Source: Algoriphagus taiwanensis (GTDB lineage Bacteria; Bacteroidota; Bacteroidia; Cytophagales; Cyclobacteriaceae). Taken from it: 64,000 bases of DNA. Shown here one piece after another: positions 35,787 to 44,709 of the stretch (position 1 is the first letter of the stretch; the number at the start of each line of letters is the position of its first letter). The notes under the pieces are model-generated. The model did no database searches, was not told the DNA's origin, and was given only the letters and a program-made list of their open reading frames with translations. The stretch covers positions 310,001-374,000 of the forward strand of contig NZ_BTPE01000002.1 in assembly GCF_036245645.1 (NCBI RefSeq), read 5' to 3'. Position numbers and translations under genes: made by a program.

Positions 35787-35800
35787 GTCAAAGAATTGAC
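35787..35800. promoter_or_regulatory. Palindromic candidate operator at the ROK start codon
   Basis: GTCAAAGAATTGAC: arms GTCAA/TTGAC around AGAA, 4 bp upstream of the start codon of the ROK gene. The first 12 bases recur exactly at 35912-35923. Confidence 0.4.
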
Positions 35801-35911
35801 TCAAATAAGCGAAATTTTATATTTCCTGAAAGTACTTTTTTTAAAAAATCAAGGAATATGGCCAAAAAGGTTTCAAAAATTAGAAATTATTAAATCATCT
35901 ACAGCCTATTA

Positions 35912-35923
35912 GTCAAAGAATTG
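35912..35923. promoter_or_regulatory. Second copy of candidate ROK operator
   Basis: GTCAAAGAATTG, an exact 12-bp repeat of the site at 35787. The last two bases of the palindrome are changed here (GG for AC). Two sites 125 bp apart would suit looping autoregulation. Confidence 0.35.
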
Positions 35924-36040
35924 GGCTTTTTCTAGTTTCTACTCCGGGATGGAAAAATAACTTACCTGACTCTTGAGAACTGCTCAAGTGCTATTTCATA
36001 AGGAATATGCAAAGAGAGAATGGATTTTTTGGGAAATAAA

Positions 36041-36076
36041 AAAACCCGGGAGGTGTCATCCAAAATCCCGGGTTTT
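36041..36076 (-). terminator. Rho-independent terminator (minus strand)
   Basis: AAAACCCGGGA (36041-36051) pairs with TCCCGGGTTTT (36066-36076). Read on the minus strand it is followed by TTTATTT. It probably ends the transcript of the Lacal_2735-like gene and perhaps also the MORN gene. Confidence 0.75.
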
Positions 36077-36237
36077 CAAAAATTGTTGTAGAGTCCGTAG
36101 CTCAATCACCCTTAAATAAACATTACGTCTATTCCGTCTATCGGACAAGATTAAAAAGTATCTAAATTTACATGTAAAATTTTGAAATCCAAATTTTTAG
36201 ATTCAAAAATGTGATTTCAATGTCTGAAATACATTTT

Positions 36238-36399
36238 TTACAGTTTTTCAATTTTCTTGGCGATCTCCTCAGCTTCTGCCATCATTTTATCGGCAGCGGT
36301 CCGGTTGGAGTGAGATAATTTATGAGCCTCACTCAAGAGCTTTTTGTAAGCTTCTTGGAGTTTTTCTTTTTCGGTTTTCTTTTTGAACAGTCCAAACAT
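36238..36399 (-). CDS. Lacal_2735-like mini protein
   Basis: A 53-aa protein starting 'MFGLFKKKTEKEKLQEAYKK' and continuing as one charged helix with 'SEAHKLSHSNR' and 'KMMAEAEEIAKKIEKL'. This matches the small Bacteroidota family named after Lacal_2735, which has the same length and the same 'FGLFKKK' opening and '.KL..SNR...D....EA' centre. Function is unknown; the helix may be amphipathic. It lies 38 bp downstream of the MORN gene's stop. Confidence 0.85.
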   Translation of the reverse strand: MFGLFKKKTEKEKLQEAYKKLLSEAHKLSHSNRTAADKMMAEAEEIAKKIEKL

Positions 36400-36437
36400 A
36401 GTTTTTTATTTTCCTAACCCGAGCTATTCAGTTTTGT

Positions 36438-38006
36438 TTAGTTTCGAATCAGAGGCACAGAACTGTTGACTACTATTTCATCTTCTTTGAAATTGATCAA
36501 ATCTTCCAATCTTCCTGCTGTGTTGTAATATCTCCAAGGGCCTTCTTTTTTGCCGCTTACCATGGCGCCTTCCGAGGCTTTTCTGCCGTTTTCGTGATAA
36601 AAAGTCCAAACTCCATCTGCTTTTCCGGATTTGTAGTTGCCTTCGGATTCTTTCTGTCCAGTTACGTAATAGGTGATTCTTGTCCCGTTTCCATTGGTCA
36701 GAGTTCCTTTGTCCAATTCTTTTTCACCGTTGTATGAGAAGTAGGGGCCTACTTTCATCAAGCGGCCATTCTCCCAAAACTCTTCCTGAGTTAGCGTTTT
36801 ATTGTCATAAAAAAGCCCCCAAGTACCATCTTCAAATCCAAGCTTGTAGGCACCCACAGATTTGAGCTGCCCACCGTCGTAGTAATAAAACCACTGTCCG
36901 TTTTCCATTCCCAGGATATATTCACCTTCAGCAATGAGGATTCCTATTTTATTGAAGTATTTCCAAAGGCCAGTCTTCAGGTCATTTTTATATTCTCCCA
37001 CGGAATAAAGTCCACCATCGGGAAAGTAACTTTTCCATAGTCCGCTTTTTGCTCCGTTTTCATATTGACCTTGCACAGAAACATCCCCTGATTCATGGTA
37101 TTCGATGTAAGGACCCACAGGAACCCCCAATTCGAATGTTTGCCTTTTGGCCAAATTCTTATTTTCAAAGTATTCTTCCCAAGTTCCCACAGCGATGTTG
37201 TTTTCATAGATCTCTATGCGAGCGACTCTGCTGGTGGAGTAATAGTAAGTCCAGGTTCCGTTTCTGTTGCCGTTTTCATCGTATTTTTCTACTGCTTCCA
37301 GGACTTTTGATCCAGGAAAATATCTTTTCCATTCTCCTACTTTTTTTCCCCTTTTGTAGGTGCCGACTTCAAGCGGGAGATTGGGTAAAGAATAAGTTTT
37401 AAAGGCTCCGTCAAATTCCCCTTTTACATTGAATGCCTCTGTAATTAGATTTCCATCGGGGCCGTATTCCAAATAAGGACCTTCTTTTAGGCCTTTGACA
37501 TAAAACTCGCTGATGGCCAATTCTCCAAATTCGTAATAAGTGACCCATTGACCGGATTTCAGGCCATTTTCATATTGACCTTCTACCCGGACTTGTTTGG
37601 GCCTAACGTAGTCGGGTGAATTGGCTTTTCCCCAATATTCTGTGTATTTACCTACAGGTATACTGTCTTGAAAGACCATTTCTATCAATGGGGCTCCCTC
37701 AGTATCGTAATAAATAGCCGGTCCAAATGGCTTATCTTCTCGGTAAGAAATGGATTGTTTCTTCTTTCCATTGGGGTAATAAGTGATCCATTCTCCATCT
37801 CGCTGACCAGATTTATAGGTTCCTTGGAGAATAAGCGTGTTGGTTTTGGGATTATAAAATTTCCAAAGGCCTGTTTTTATAGCTCCGTCGACTACTCCTG
37901 TTCCCATCAGGGTGGAGTCTCTGTTATATTGCCTCACAAGTTGTGGCTCTTGGGCAAATGCGTAAAAATTGATCAGGACAATAACTACCGAAAGGATATG
38001 TCTCAT
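36438..38006 (-). CDS. Secreted MORN/YwqK-type repeat protein
   Basis: A 522-aa protein with a signal peptide (1-18). Almost the whole mature chain is about 17 tandem repeats of 23-25 residues of the form 'G.W..Yy.nG.l...g.Y..g.k.', the MORN-variant unit also found in the so-called YwqK antitoxin proteins. Examples are 'GEWITYYPNGKKK', 'GQWVTYYEFGEL' and 'GVWTFYHENGRK'. Such repeats build an extended beta sheet that may bind surfaces, lipids or partners. The antitoxin label of the family is not well supported, and no toxin is nearby. Confidence 0.85.
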   Translation of the reverse strand: MRHILSVVIVLINFYAFAQEPQLVRQYNRDSTLMGTGVVDGAIKTGLWKFYNPKTNTLILQGTYKSGQRDGEWITYYPNGKKKQSISYREDKPFGPAIYYDTEGAPLIEMVFQDSIPVGKYTEYWGKANSPDYVRPKQVRVEGQYENGLKSGQWVTYYEFGELAISEFYVKGLKEGPYLEYGPDGNLITEAFNVKGEFDGAFKTYSLPNLPLEVGTYKRGKKVGEWKRYFPGSKVLEAVEKYDENGNRNGTWTYYYSTSRVARIEIYENNIAVGTWEEYFENKNLAKRQTFELGVPVGPYIEYHESGDVSVQGQYENGAKSGLWKSYFPDGGLYSVGEYKNDLKTGLWKYFNKIGILIAEGEYILGMENGQWFYYYDGGQLKSVGAYKLGFEDGTWGLFYDNKTLTQEEFWENGRLMKVGPYFSYNGEKELDKGTLTNGNGTRITYYVTGQKESEGNYKSGKADGVWTFYHENGRKASEGAMVSGKKEGPWRYYNTAGRLEDLINFKEDEIVVNSSVPLIRN

Positions 38007-38107
38007 TTATCTAGGGTTCAGTTGGGGTAATCAAACAAGGGAGAAAATTTTAGATTTTTTTCTCCTTCATTTTCAACGGAGGAAATCCATTCCTGTTTGA
38101 AATTAAG

Positions 38108-38692
38108 TTATTCCTTTTTTCTTTCGAGGGATGAGTGCAGAATTTCTGCCACTTTTTTTATTTCGGAAGTGATGGTATTCAAATTGGTCTGAAAATCACT
38201 TTTTAATGGAATGGACTTCAACCAAACCTTCAAACTATTCTCTAAATCAGGGATTTCGGTCAATTTATCGGTAATCTTTTTTTCCAAAATCATTTCGGGG
38301 TAGTCCCATGGAGATTCAGAAAGGGAAAAAGAAAATCCAGATTCCAGCAAGGCTTTATTTCTATGGAAATTATTATCTCCTAAGATCAGGAATAGATAAA
38401 GTCCATGACCAAACCAGTTTAGACAGCGGATATTTACCCCTGATTCAGGCGAAAAGTCCCTAATCAAGTCCAAAACCTGATAGGGAAAACCCAAAAGATC
38501 ATTTCCTTTGGAGACCTTCTTTCCTTTGGATTGAGGATGAATCGATTTTAAAAACTCATTTTCGAAATGATTCCCGATGGATTCCAACAAAAACAAAAAC
38601 TCTGATTTGAGCTTGTTTTGTCGTTTGATGAGCTCTTGATTCAACCAAAGATCAAGATCCAACTGGGGCATTTCGCTGTCCTCGTTTACCAT
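38108..38692 (-). CDS. Hypothetical protein overlapping fabH
   Basis: A 194-aa soluble protein with no recognised family. Its central stretch ('SGVNIRCLNWFGHGLYLFLIL') is hydrophobic and mixed strand/helix, and the ends are helical and charged. Its ATG lies 7 nt inside the end of fabH (ATGGTAA), so it should be translationally coupled and probably acts with or after FabH. No catalytic motif was found. Confidence 0.65.
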   Translation of the reverse strand: MVNEDSEMPQLDLDLWLNQELIKRQNKLKSEFLFLLESIGNHFENEFLKSIHPQSKGKKVSKGNDLLGFPYQVLDLIRDFSPESGVNIRCLNWFGHGLYLFLILGDNNFHRNKALLESGFSFSLSESPWDYPEMILEKKITDKLTEIPDLENSLKVWLKSIPLKSDFQTNLNTITSEIKKVAEILHSSLERKKE

Positions 38693-39684
38693 CTTAAAAG
38701 TGCTGATGCCCAGGCAAAGCCAGACCCAAAAGCAGCCAGACAGACCAAATCATTTTCTTTGAGTCTCCCTTGTTCCCAAGCCTGAGATAAGGCAATAGGA
38801 ATGGTTCCTGCGGTGGTATTTCCCAAGTACATGATGTTGTTAAAAACTTTCTCGTCAGGAAGTCCAAGTTTCTTTTGAATGTATTGACTGATCCGAAGAT
38901 TGGCCTGATGAGGTACCAGGAGGTCTATTTCCTCTTTGCTGATTTGGTTGTGTTCGAGTGCCTCTTCGATAACCTCAGCAAATCGGACCACGGCATGTTT
39001 GAAGACAGCATTTCCATTCATTTTGAGGAAAAAATCTCCCCGATCTATCATTTCCTGTGATATGCGAACCTTACCGCTTGAGCTTGGTGCTATACAATAG
39101 AGCTCCTCGGCAAAATTCCCGTCCGAATGAAGGTGCGTACTCAGGATTCCCGGCTGATCTTCTTCCACCGCACCCAATACTACGGCACCTGCGCCATCCG
39201 CAAAGATGACCGCGCTGGATCTGCCTTCATCACTTTTGTCCAAAGCAGAAGATTGGATCTCTGCCCCGACTACCAGGACCTTTTTATACATCCCTGTCTT
39301 GATAAACTGGTCTGCGACAGAAAGAGCGTAAATAAAGCCCGAACAGGCATTTCTTACATCCAATGCACCAATGGTATTCAAGCCAAGCTCTCGCTGAAGC
39401 AAGACACCGTTTCCCGGGAGAAAGTAATCTGAAGTAATGGTAGCAAAAACGAGGAAATCAATCTCTTTGGGATCTACCTTAGCTCGCTCCATAGCCATTT
39501 TAGAGGCTTTGGCAGACATATTGGTGACGGTGTCTACTCCAGGAGTAAACCAGCGACGTTCCTGAATCCCGGTTCTTTCCACAATCCATTCGTTGCTGGT
39601 ATTCATCATTTGAGAGAGTTCCTCATTGGTCACTATCCGCTCGGGCACATAATGACCTGCTCCTAGGATTCTGGATTTTTTCAT
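38686..39684 (-). CDS. fabH: Beta-ketoacyl-ACP synthase III family protein
   Basis: A 332-aa thiolase-fold enzyme. The Cys-His-Asn triad is C114 ('RNACSGFIYAL'), H259 ('LVPHQANLRI') and N289 ('LGNTTAGTIP'). FabH joins an acyl-CoA primer to malonyl-ACP to start fatty acid synthesis. 'GAGHYVPERIVTNEEL' and 'IVERTGIQERRW' are family openings. It is not beside plsX, rpmF or acpP, as the main fabH of many genomes is, and its partner is an unknown overlapping gene. It may therefore be a second, specialised KAS III (for example for branched or secondary lipids). Confidence 0.9.
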   Translation of the reverse strand: MKKSRILGAGHYVPERIVTNEELSQMMNTSNEWIVERTGIQERRWFTPGVDTVTNMSAKASKMAMERAKVDPKEIDFLVFATITSDYFLPGNGVLLQRELGLNTIGALDVRNACSGFIYALSVADQFIKTGMYKKVLVVGAEIQSSALDKSDEGRSSAVIFADGAGAVVLGAVEEDQPGILSTHLHSDGNFAEELYCIAPSSSGKVRISQEMIDRGDFFLKMNGNAVFKHAVVRFAEVIEEALEHNQISKEEIDLLVPHQANLRISQYIQKKLGLPDEKVFNNIMYLGNTTAGTIPIALSQAWEQGRLKENDLVCLAAFGSGFAWASALLRW

Positions 39685-39786
39685 GGGTATTTGGGTTTAT
39701 TTTTCCAACACATTAAAAAGGACCGACAATATCGGAACAAGATGCCATTCCGACAAAAAAGAAAAGCAAACGAAGATGGAATGACC

Positions 39787-40485
39787 TTACCCAAACAGGG
39801 TGTAATTCCCATGCTGATCCATAGGAGAGGTCCTTCGGATGATTCCTGCCGAATCATTCTGAACGGAATTCACCAATGGGGATACAGTATAGCTTTGCAT
39901 CAGGTCTGATGATGCCGGCTTCAGCATGGCTAAAAGCTCAGTTTCACTGCTGTATTTATCCAGCCATTTTTTTTCATTTTCCCGAGTCAAAATCACTGGC
40001 ATCCGATCGTGAACTTCTTCTACCACTGAATTAGGAGTGGTTGTCAAAATCAAAAAAGTATGTTGAATCTCACCAGTGAGGCCTTCGTATTCCTCCCAGA
40101 TTCCAGCAAAGGAGAAAAGAGATTCGTCTCTTAGCGTGAATCGATAAGGGATTTTGGTTTTTTTGCCCAACTTCTTCCATTCGAAAAATCCGTCGGCAGG
40201 CACAATGCATCTTCTGCTTTGAAATGATGTTTTAAAGGAAATTTTCTCGTGGACAGTTTCGGCTTTGGCATTAATCAGCTTTTGAGCAACAGGTTTGTTT
40301 TGGCCAAAGTCCGGTGTGATTCCCCAGTAAAAGAAGGAAAATCCTTTAGGGCTGTCCGAAGTGATGACCGGAACGAGCTGTGTGGGAGCGATATTATACC
40401 TAGGCTTGAAATCGGCGAGCATTTCAGCTTGAAATCTTTCCTCGAGGTCTATTTTACTTTTGCTAAGTGAATATCGTCCACACAT
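39787..40485 (-). CDS. SOS response-associated peptidase (SRAP/HMCES/YedK)
   Basis: A 232-aa protein starting 'MCGRYSLSK'. Cys2 becomes the N-terminal residue and links covalently to abasic sites in single-stranded DNA. Family motifs are 'PRYNIAPTQLVPVI', 'NAKAETVHEKISF', 'RRCIVPADGFFEW' (active-site Glu) and 'HDRMPVIL' (active-site His). The length is typical. It stands 101 bp from fabH's start and 30 bp from the hydrolase gene on the same strand. Confidence 0.94.
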   Translation of the reverse strand: MCGRYSLSKSKIDLEERFQAEMLADFKPRYNIAPTQLVPVITSDSPKGFSFFYWGITPDFGQNKPVAQKLINAKAETVHEKISFKTSFQSRRCIVPADGFFEWKKLGKKTKIPYRFTLRDESLFSFAGIWEEYEGLTGEIQHTFLILTTTPNSVVEEVHDRMPVILTRENEKKWLDKYSSETELLAMLKPASSDLMQSYTVSPLVNSVQNDSAGIIRRTSPMDQHGNYTLFG

Positions 40486-40515
40486 GATCGGGGTATCTTG
40501 GTTATTTTGGGGAAG

Positions 40516-41475
40516 TTAGAGATCGGCTGTTATAAATTCAACTGCTCTTTGCTCAGAATAATGGCTTTTTTCTGAATGTCTTGGAGTAAAGCCCACATGC
40601 CCTCCGTGTTTTGGGATTTCCAGATGTACGGTTTCTGATTTTCTGCAAATTCTCACCGGAAAGCAGGTTTCGCTCAAGAAAGGATCATTTTGAGCATTGA
40701 GAAGGAGTGTGGGTACTTCAATTTGGTCTAAGAACTGAACGGAGGAATTGACCTCGTAATATTCAGCCGCATCCTGAAATCCATGCAGGGGACCTGTGAA
40801 AAAGTCGTCAAAATCTCTGAGTGTCTTTACTTTGGATAGGTCTTGAATGGGCAATTCTCCGGGGAATAGTTGGGATTTGCGAATCACCTTTTCTTTCAGT
40901 GTGGATAGAAACCGCTTGGAATAAATGATATTTTCTCCCGATGAGATTTTATCGCAGGATTTGGCCAGATCTACCGGAACTGAAATCGCAACAGCTTTCC
41001 TGATTTTGGGATTTCGGATTCTTTTTTCTCCCAGATACTTCAAAGTCAGATTTCCTCCTAAGCTAAAGCCGATCAGGTTGATCTCCTGATATTTTTTGCC
41101 TGCGTGATCGACTACTGTATCCAGATCATAGGTGGCGCCACTGTGGTAAAAAATCGGCTTTTGGTTCATTTCTGTTCCGCAACCTCTATAGTTCCACGCT
41201 AGGACATCAAACCCTCTTCGGATAAACTCTCGAACCATTCCAAGCACATAGGGGCGGGTACTGTTGCCTTCCAAACCGTGGCTGACAATGACCAATCGTT
41301 GACTACCCTGTGAATACCAATCCAGTTCCAAGAAATCACCATCAGAAGTTTTTATTTTTTCATGATGGGGTTTTTGTGGAGATACTTTTCTGAAAAATGC
41401 GGGATAAATGGTCTCCAAGTGTCCATTGAAGAGCCACTTAGGGCGGATGAACTGTGAATTGCTGATGACTGGCAT
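40516..41475 (-). CDS. YheT-like alpha/beta hydrolase
   Basis: A 319-aa protein of the YheT/ABHD1-3 type. 'FNGHLETIYPAFFRK' at the N-terminus and 'LVIVSHGLEGNSTRPYVLGM' (partly) are family features. The nucleophile elbow is 'IGFSLGGN', and the late histidine is in 'KHGGHVGF'. These hydrolases act on lipids or esters, but the bacterial substrate is unknown. It is divergent from the pyruvate dehydrogenase E2 gene. Confidence 0.88.
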   Translation of the reverse strand: MPVISNSQFIRPKWLFNGHLETIYPAFFRKVSPQKPHHEKIKTSDGDFLELDWYSQGSQRLVIVSHGLEGNSTRPYVLGMVREFIRRGFDVLAWNYRGCGTEMNQKPIFYHSGATYDLDTVVDHAGKKYQEINLIGFSLGGNLTLKYLGEKRIRNPKIRKAVAISVPVDLAKSCDKISSGENIIYSKRFLSTLKEKVIRKSQLFPGELPIQDLSKVKTLRDFDDFFTGPLHGFQDAAEYYEVNSSVQFLDQIEVPTLLLNAQNDPFLSETCFPVRICRKSETVHLEIPKHGGHVGFTPRHSEKSHYSEQRAVEFITADL

Positions 41476-41519
41476 TGCTCTGCTTACCCAAAAACCATGC
41501 TCAAAATAGAAGATATAAA

Positions 41520-41551
41520 TTTGAATAAAGCGTTTTTAAAAACTATTTTTG
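41520..41551 (+). promoter_or_regulatory. Promoter of the E2 gene
   Basis: TTTG (41520-41523), 20-nt spacer, TATTTTTG (41544-41551). This is an exact fit to the Bacteroidota -33/-7 consensus, giving a start site near 41558, about 30 nt before the ATG. Confidence 0.75.
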
Positions 41552-41587
41552 GACACTTTATTAACGAACAAGCTCGAAAAATTACCT

Positions 41588-43219
41588 ATGGCCGAAATAA
41601 TCAGAATGCCAAAAATGAGTGACACCATGGAAGAAGGGGTGATCGCTTCTTGGTTGAAAAAAGTAGGAGATTCTGTAAAACCTGGAGATATCCTTGCTGA
41701 AGTCGAGACCGACAAAGCAACCATGGAGCTGGAATCCTATGAGGAGGGTGTACTTTTATATATAGGAGTAAAAGAAAAAGATTCTGTCCCTGTCAACGGG
41801 ATTATTGCTATCATCGGTGAAAAGGGAGAAGATTACCAACATCTTCTAAACGGGGCTTCTGAGGCCCCTGCAAAAAAGGAGGAAAAAGAAGAACCCAAAG
41901 CTGAGGCTCCCAAGAAATCTGAAAAAGCTGCTGAAAAAATCGATACCTCCAGCATCAATGCGACCGTGATCACCATGCCAAAAATGAGTGATACCATGCA
42001 GGAGGGTACGATTGCATCTTGGCTGAAGAAGGTTGGAGATGCAGTAAAAGCCGGCGAAATCATCGCCGAAGTCGAAACCGATAAAGCTACCATGGAATTG
42101 GAGTCCTATGAGGATGGAGTTCTTCTCTATATAGGTGTAGAGGAAGGTAACAGTGTCCCGGTAGATGGAGTCATTGCTGTCATCGGTGAAAAAGATGCAG
42201 ATTATAAAACCCTGCTCAAGGCTCATGAAAACGAAGGATCAGCTGAGGAAACCCCCGAAGAGCCAAAAGCTGAGACTAAAGAAGAACCAAAGAAAGAGGT
42301 TAAAGCGGAGGCTACAACTCCATCACAGCCAGTTCAAACCGCTTCAGGAGAACGTGTAAAAGCCTCTCCTTTGGCTAAAAAAATTGCTGAAGAGAAAGGA
42401 TTTGATATACGCCAAGTGCCAGGATCCGGAGAAGGCGGAAGAATTGTTAAAAAAGACGTAGAAAACTTCGTTCCTGCTGCTGCAAGTCCAGTTGCCACTC
42501 AGGCTTCAGGCGCTTCTGCTGCTCCTGCTATTGGCCAAGAAAGCTATCGAGAGGAGAAGGTGTCTCAGATGAGAAAAACCATTGCCAAGCGATTGGCAGA
42601 GAGTAAGTTTGGCGCTCCTCACTTCTACCTGACCATGGAAATCAACATGGACAAGGCCATGGAAGCAAGAAAGAGCATGAACGAGATCTCGCCGGTGAAG
42701 ATTTCCTTTAATGATATGGTCATCAAAGCTGCCGCTGCTGCATTGAGACAGCATCCAAAAGTGAACTCTAGCTGGTTGGGTGATAAAATCCGATACAACG
42801 ATCACATCCACATCGGTATGGCGGTAGCTGTTGAGGAAGGTCTTTTGGTTCCGGTGATACGATTTGCTGACAATCTTTCCCTTTCTCAAATCTCCAATCA
42901 GGCAAAAACCCTGGGAGCAAAAGCCAAGAATAAGGAATTGCAGCCTAAAGATTGGGAAGGAAATACCTTCACTATTTCCAACTTGGGTATGTTTGGAATC
43001 GAAGAATTTACCGCCATCATCAATCCACCGGATGCCTGTATTTTGGCAGTGGGCGGAATCAAAGAAACCGTCATTGTCAAAGATGGTCAGATGAAGATTG
43101 GCAACGTGATGAAAGTGACGCTTTCCTGTGACCACAGAGTAGTGGACGGTGCGGTAGGTTCTGCTTTCTTGCTGACCCTGAAAAGTTTGCTCGAAGATCC
43201 AGTCAGAATATTGATCTAA
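41588..43219 (+). CDS. pdhC: Pyruvate dehydrogenase complex dihydrolipoamide acetyltransferase (E2), two lipoyl domains
   Basis: A 543-aa E2 subunit, started at ATG 41588 (a TTG 39 nt upstream lies inside the promoter). Two lipoyl domains carry the lipoylated lysines K43 and K166, both in 'ETDKATMELESYE'. Acidic-Ala/Lys linkers follow, then an E1/E3-binding domain ('ASPLAKKIAEEKGFDIRQVP') and the catalytic core ending 'LSCDHRVVDGAVG' with the His/Asp pair. It passes acetyl groups to CoA. The E1 subunits are not in the window, so the complex is encoded at scattered sites. Confidence 0.93.
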   Translation: MAEIIRMPKMSDTMEEGVIASWLKKVGDSVKPGDILAEVETDKATMELESYEEGVLLYIGVKEKDSVPVNGIIAIIGEKGEDYQHLLNGASEAPAKKEEKEEPKAEAPKKSEKAAEKIDTSSINATVITMPKMSDTMQEGTIASWLKKVGDAVKAGEIIAEVETDKATMELESYEDGVLLYIGVEEGNSVPVDGVIAVIGEKDADYKTLLKAHENEGSAEETPEEPKAETKEEPKKEVKAEATTPSQPVQTASGERVKASPLAKKIAEEKGFDIRQVPGSGEGGRIVKKDVENFVPAAASPVATQASGASAAPAIGQESYREEKVSQMRKTIAKRLAESKFGAPHFYLTMEINMDKAMEARKSMNEISPVKISFNDMVIKAAAAALRQHPKVNSSWLGDKIRYNDHIHIGMAVAVEEGLLVPVIRFADNLSLSQISNQAKTLGAKAKNKELQPKDWEGNTFTISNLGMFGIEEFTAIINPPDACILAVGGIKETVIVKDGQMKIGNVMKVTLSCDHRVVDGAVGSAFLLTLKSLLEDPVRILI

Positions 43220-43233
43220 AAGAAATACCTGTC

Positions 43234-43262
43234 AAAAAGTCCTGTTTTTACAGGACTTTTTG
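43234..43262 (+). terminator. Terminator of pdhC
   Basis: AAAAAGTCCTG (43234-43244) pairs with CAGGACTTTTT (43251-43261), with a TTTTTA loop. Confidence 0.85.
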
Positions 43263-43387
43263 CTTAAGAACGGTTATTGAGTATAGAGGATATCCAGATA
43301 CTTGTAATTAGGAATTAGTTTTTGCTGTTTTTTAGAAAAACTCCTGATACTTATCACTGAGTAACCAATAACTATTAACAGAACCAC

Positions 43388-43930
43388 ATGGAAAAAATCA
43401 AATCAACAACGGTAGTGGCGATTCGGCACAATGGCGAAGTAGTCGTCGGTGCGGACGGACAGGCTACCTTAGGGAATACAGTTGCAAAAAGTTCAGTAAA
43501 GAAGATTCGTGTACTTCAGGGTGGAAAAATCATCACTGGATTTGCCGGTTCTACTGCTGATGCTTTTACGCTTTTGGAAAAATTTGAAGAAAAGCTCAAT
43601 TCCTTTGGGAATAACATGAAAAGAGCGGCTGTAGAACTAGCCAAAGAATGGAGAATGGATCGAATGCTCAGCCGACTTGAAGCTATGATGATAGTAGCTG
43701 ACAAAGACGATATTCTGATCATTTCCGGTACAGGAGACGTAATCGAGCCGGATATGGAAATTGCCACTATTGGTTCAGGAAGTATGTTTGCACAGTCTGC
43801 GGCAAGGGCTTTGAAGAAATTTGCACCTCAGCTAAGCGCGGAACAAATGGTCAGGGAGAGTCTTCATATCGCAGCTGATGTCTGCATTTATACCAATCAC
43901 AATTTGGTCGTAGAGAAAGTAAAATCCTGA
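43388..43930 (+). CDS. hslV: ATP-dependent protease proteolytic subunit HslV
   Basis: A 180-aa N-terminal-threonine protease of the proteasome beta-type fold. The catalytic Thr is T7 ('MEKIKS|TTVVAIR'), exposed after removal of six residues. This is longer than the single Met removed in E. coli. 'GADGQATLGNTVAKSSVKKI' (partly) and 'GFAGSTADAFTL' are family hallmarks. The partner unfoldase HslU is not adjacent within the window. A hairpin terminator follows directly. Confidence 0.94.
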   Translation: MEKIKSTTVVAIRHNGEVVVGADGQATLGNTVAKSSVKKIRVLQGGKIITGFAGSTADAFTLLEKFEEKLNSFGNNMKRAAVELAKEWRMDRMLSRLEAMMIVADKDDILIISGTGDVIEPDMEIATIGSGSMFAQSAARALKKFAPQLSAEQMVRESLHIAADVCIYTNHNLVVEKVKS

Positions 43931-43951
43931 CTTTCCCAGTTCAATTGAATT

Positions 43952-43986
43952 AAAAGCCGGAATTCTTTTCCGGCTTTTTTTCTTTT
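43952..43986 (+). terminator. Terminator of hslV
   Basis: AAAAGCCGG (43952-43960) pairs with CCGGCTTTT (43970-43978), followed by a T-rich run. Confidence 0.85.
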
Positions 43987-44040
43987 TCCCTAAACCTGTT
44001 GCCTAAGCTGGATGTTATAGGGAAGAATACCAATAAGTTC

Positions 44041-44706
44041 ATGGAAAAGACAACTGTCAAAAAAACTTCAAAGAAAGACATTCAGCAATTGATTTTGGAT
44101 GGATTCAAAACCTATGTCTTGGAGCATGGGGCTGAGCCTAAATCCATTTTCAAGTTTACCAAGGACCTCAAAATGAAAGAGGAAGAGTTCTACACCTTTT
44201 TCACATCTTTTGAGTCTGTCAAATCTGCTATTTGGGTTTCAATTTATGATTCCACCCTTCAGGCGGTAGAGAGTCAGGAAGTATTTAAAGAATACAGCGC
44301 CAGAGAGAAGTTTCTTTCCTTCCTTTTCACCTGGATTGAAGAACTGAAAAAAAACAGGTCGTATCTCCTCAGCCTGTACGAGGATAAGTCCAAATCATTC
44401 AAAGGACTGCCTGCAGATGCCCGTGAATTCAAAGAGAAGTTCAAGGATTTTGCAGGAGAGATTATCTTGGAAGGAAAGGAGACTCAGGAAATAGCCAGCC
44501 GTCCGATTATTTCTGACAAATACGACGAAGCTCTTTGGCTTCAGGTATTATTCGTGTTCCGATACTGGCTGGATGACCGAAGTCCACGATTCGAAAAGAC
44601 CGATGCCGCGATCGAAAAATCCGTCAATTTGGCTTTTGACCTCATGGGGAAAAGTGCACTTGACAGCTTCTTGGATTTTGCCAAATTTCTATATCAAAAC
44701 AAATAA
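44041..44706 (+). CDS. TetR-like transcriptional regulator
   Basis: A 221-aa protein started at ATG 44041, since the 14 upstream residues overlap the preceding terminator region. The N-terminal 55 residues have the TetR helix-turn-helix plan ('QQLILDGFKTYVLEHGAEPK', partly, then 'SIFKFTKDLKMKEEEFYTFF'). The sequence departs from the usual 'G....t...IA..aGvs.g..Y.hF' by a charged turn. The C-terminal domain is helical. It is followed after 3 bp by the ABC1 kinase gene, so the two form an operon. Confidence 0.75.
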   Translation: MEKTTVKKTSKKDIQQLILDGFKTYVLEHGAEPKSIFKFTKDLKMKEEEFYTFFTSFESVKSAIWVSIYDSTLQAVESQEVFKEYSAREKFLSFLFTWIEELKKNRSYLLSLYEDKSKSFKGLPADAREFKEKFKDFAGEIILEGKETQEIASRPIISDKYDEALWLQVLFVFRYWLDDRSPRFEKTDAAIEKSVNLAFDLMGKSALDSFLDFAKFLYQNK

Positions 44707-44709
44707 ATC

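Larger units (their letters stand above)
35784..36237. other. Intergenic region upstream of the ROK regulator
   Basis: 454 bp with no gene. It holds the two GTCAAAGAATTG sites listed below and the hairpin at 36041-36076. The right part (36077-36237) is AT-rich and shows nothing I can name. Confidence 0.6.

Noticed and set aside
36438..38006. MORN protein as antitoxin of a toxin-antitoxin pair (YwqK label)
   Set aside because: No toxin gene adjoins; the label comes from family naming only.
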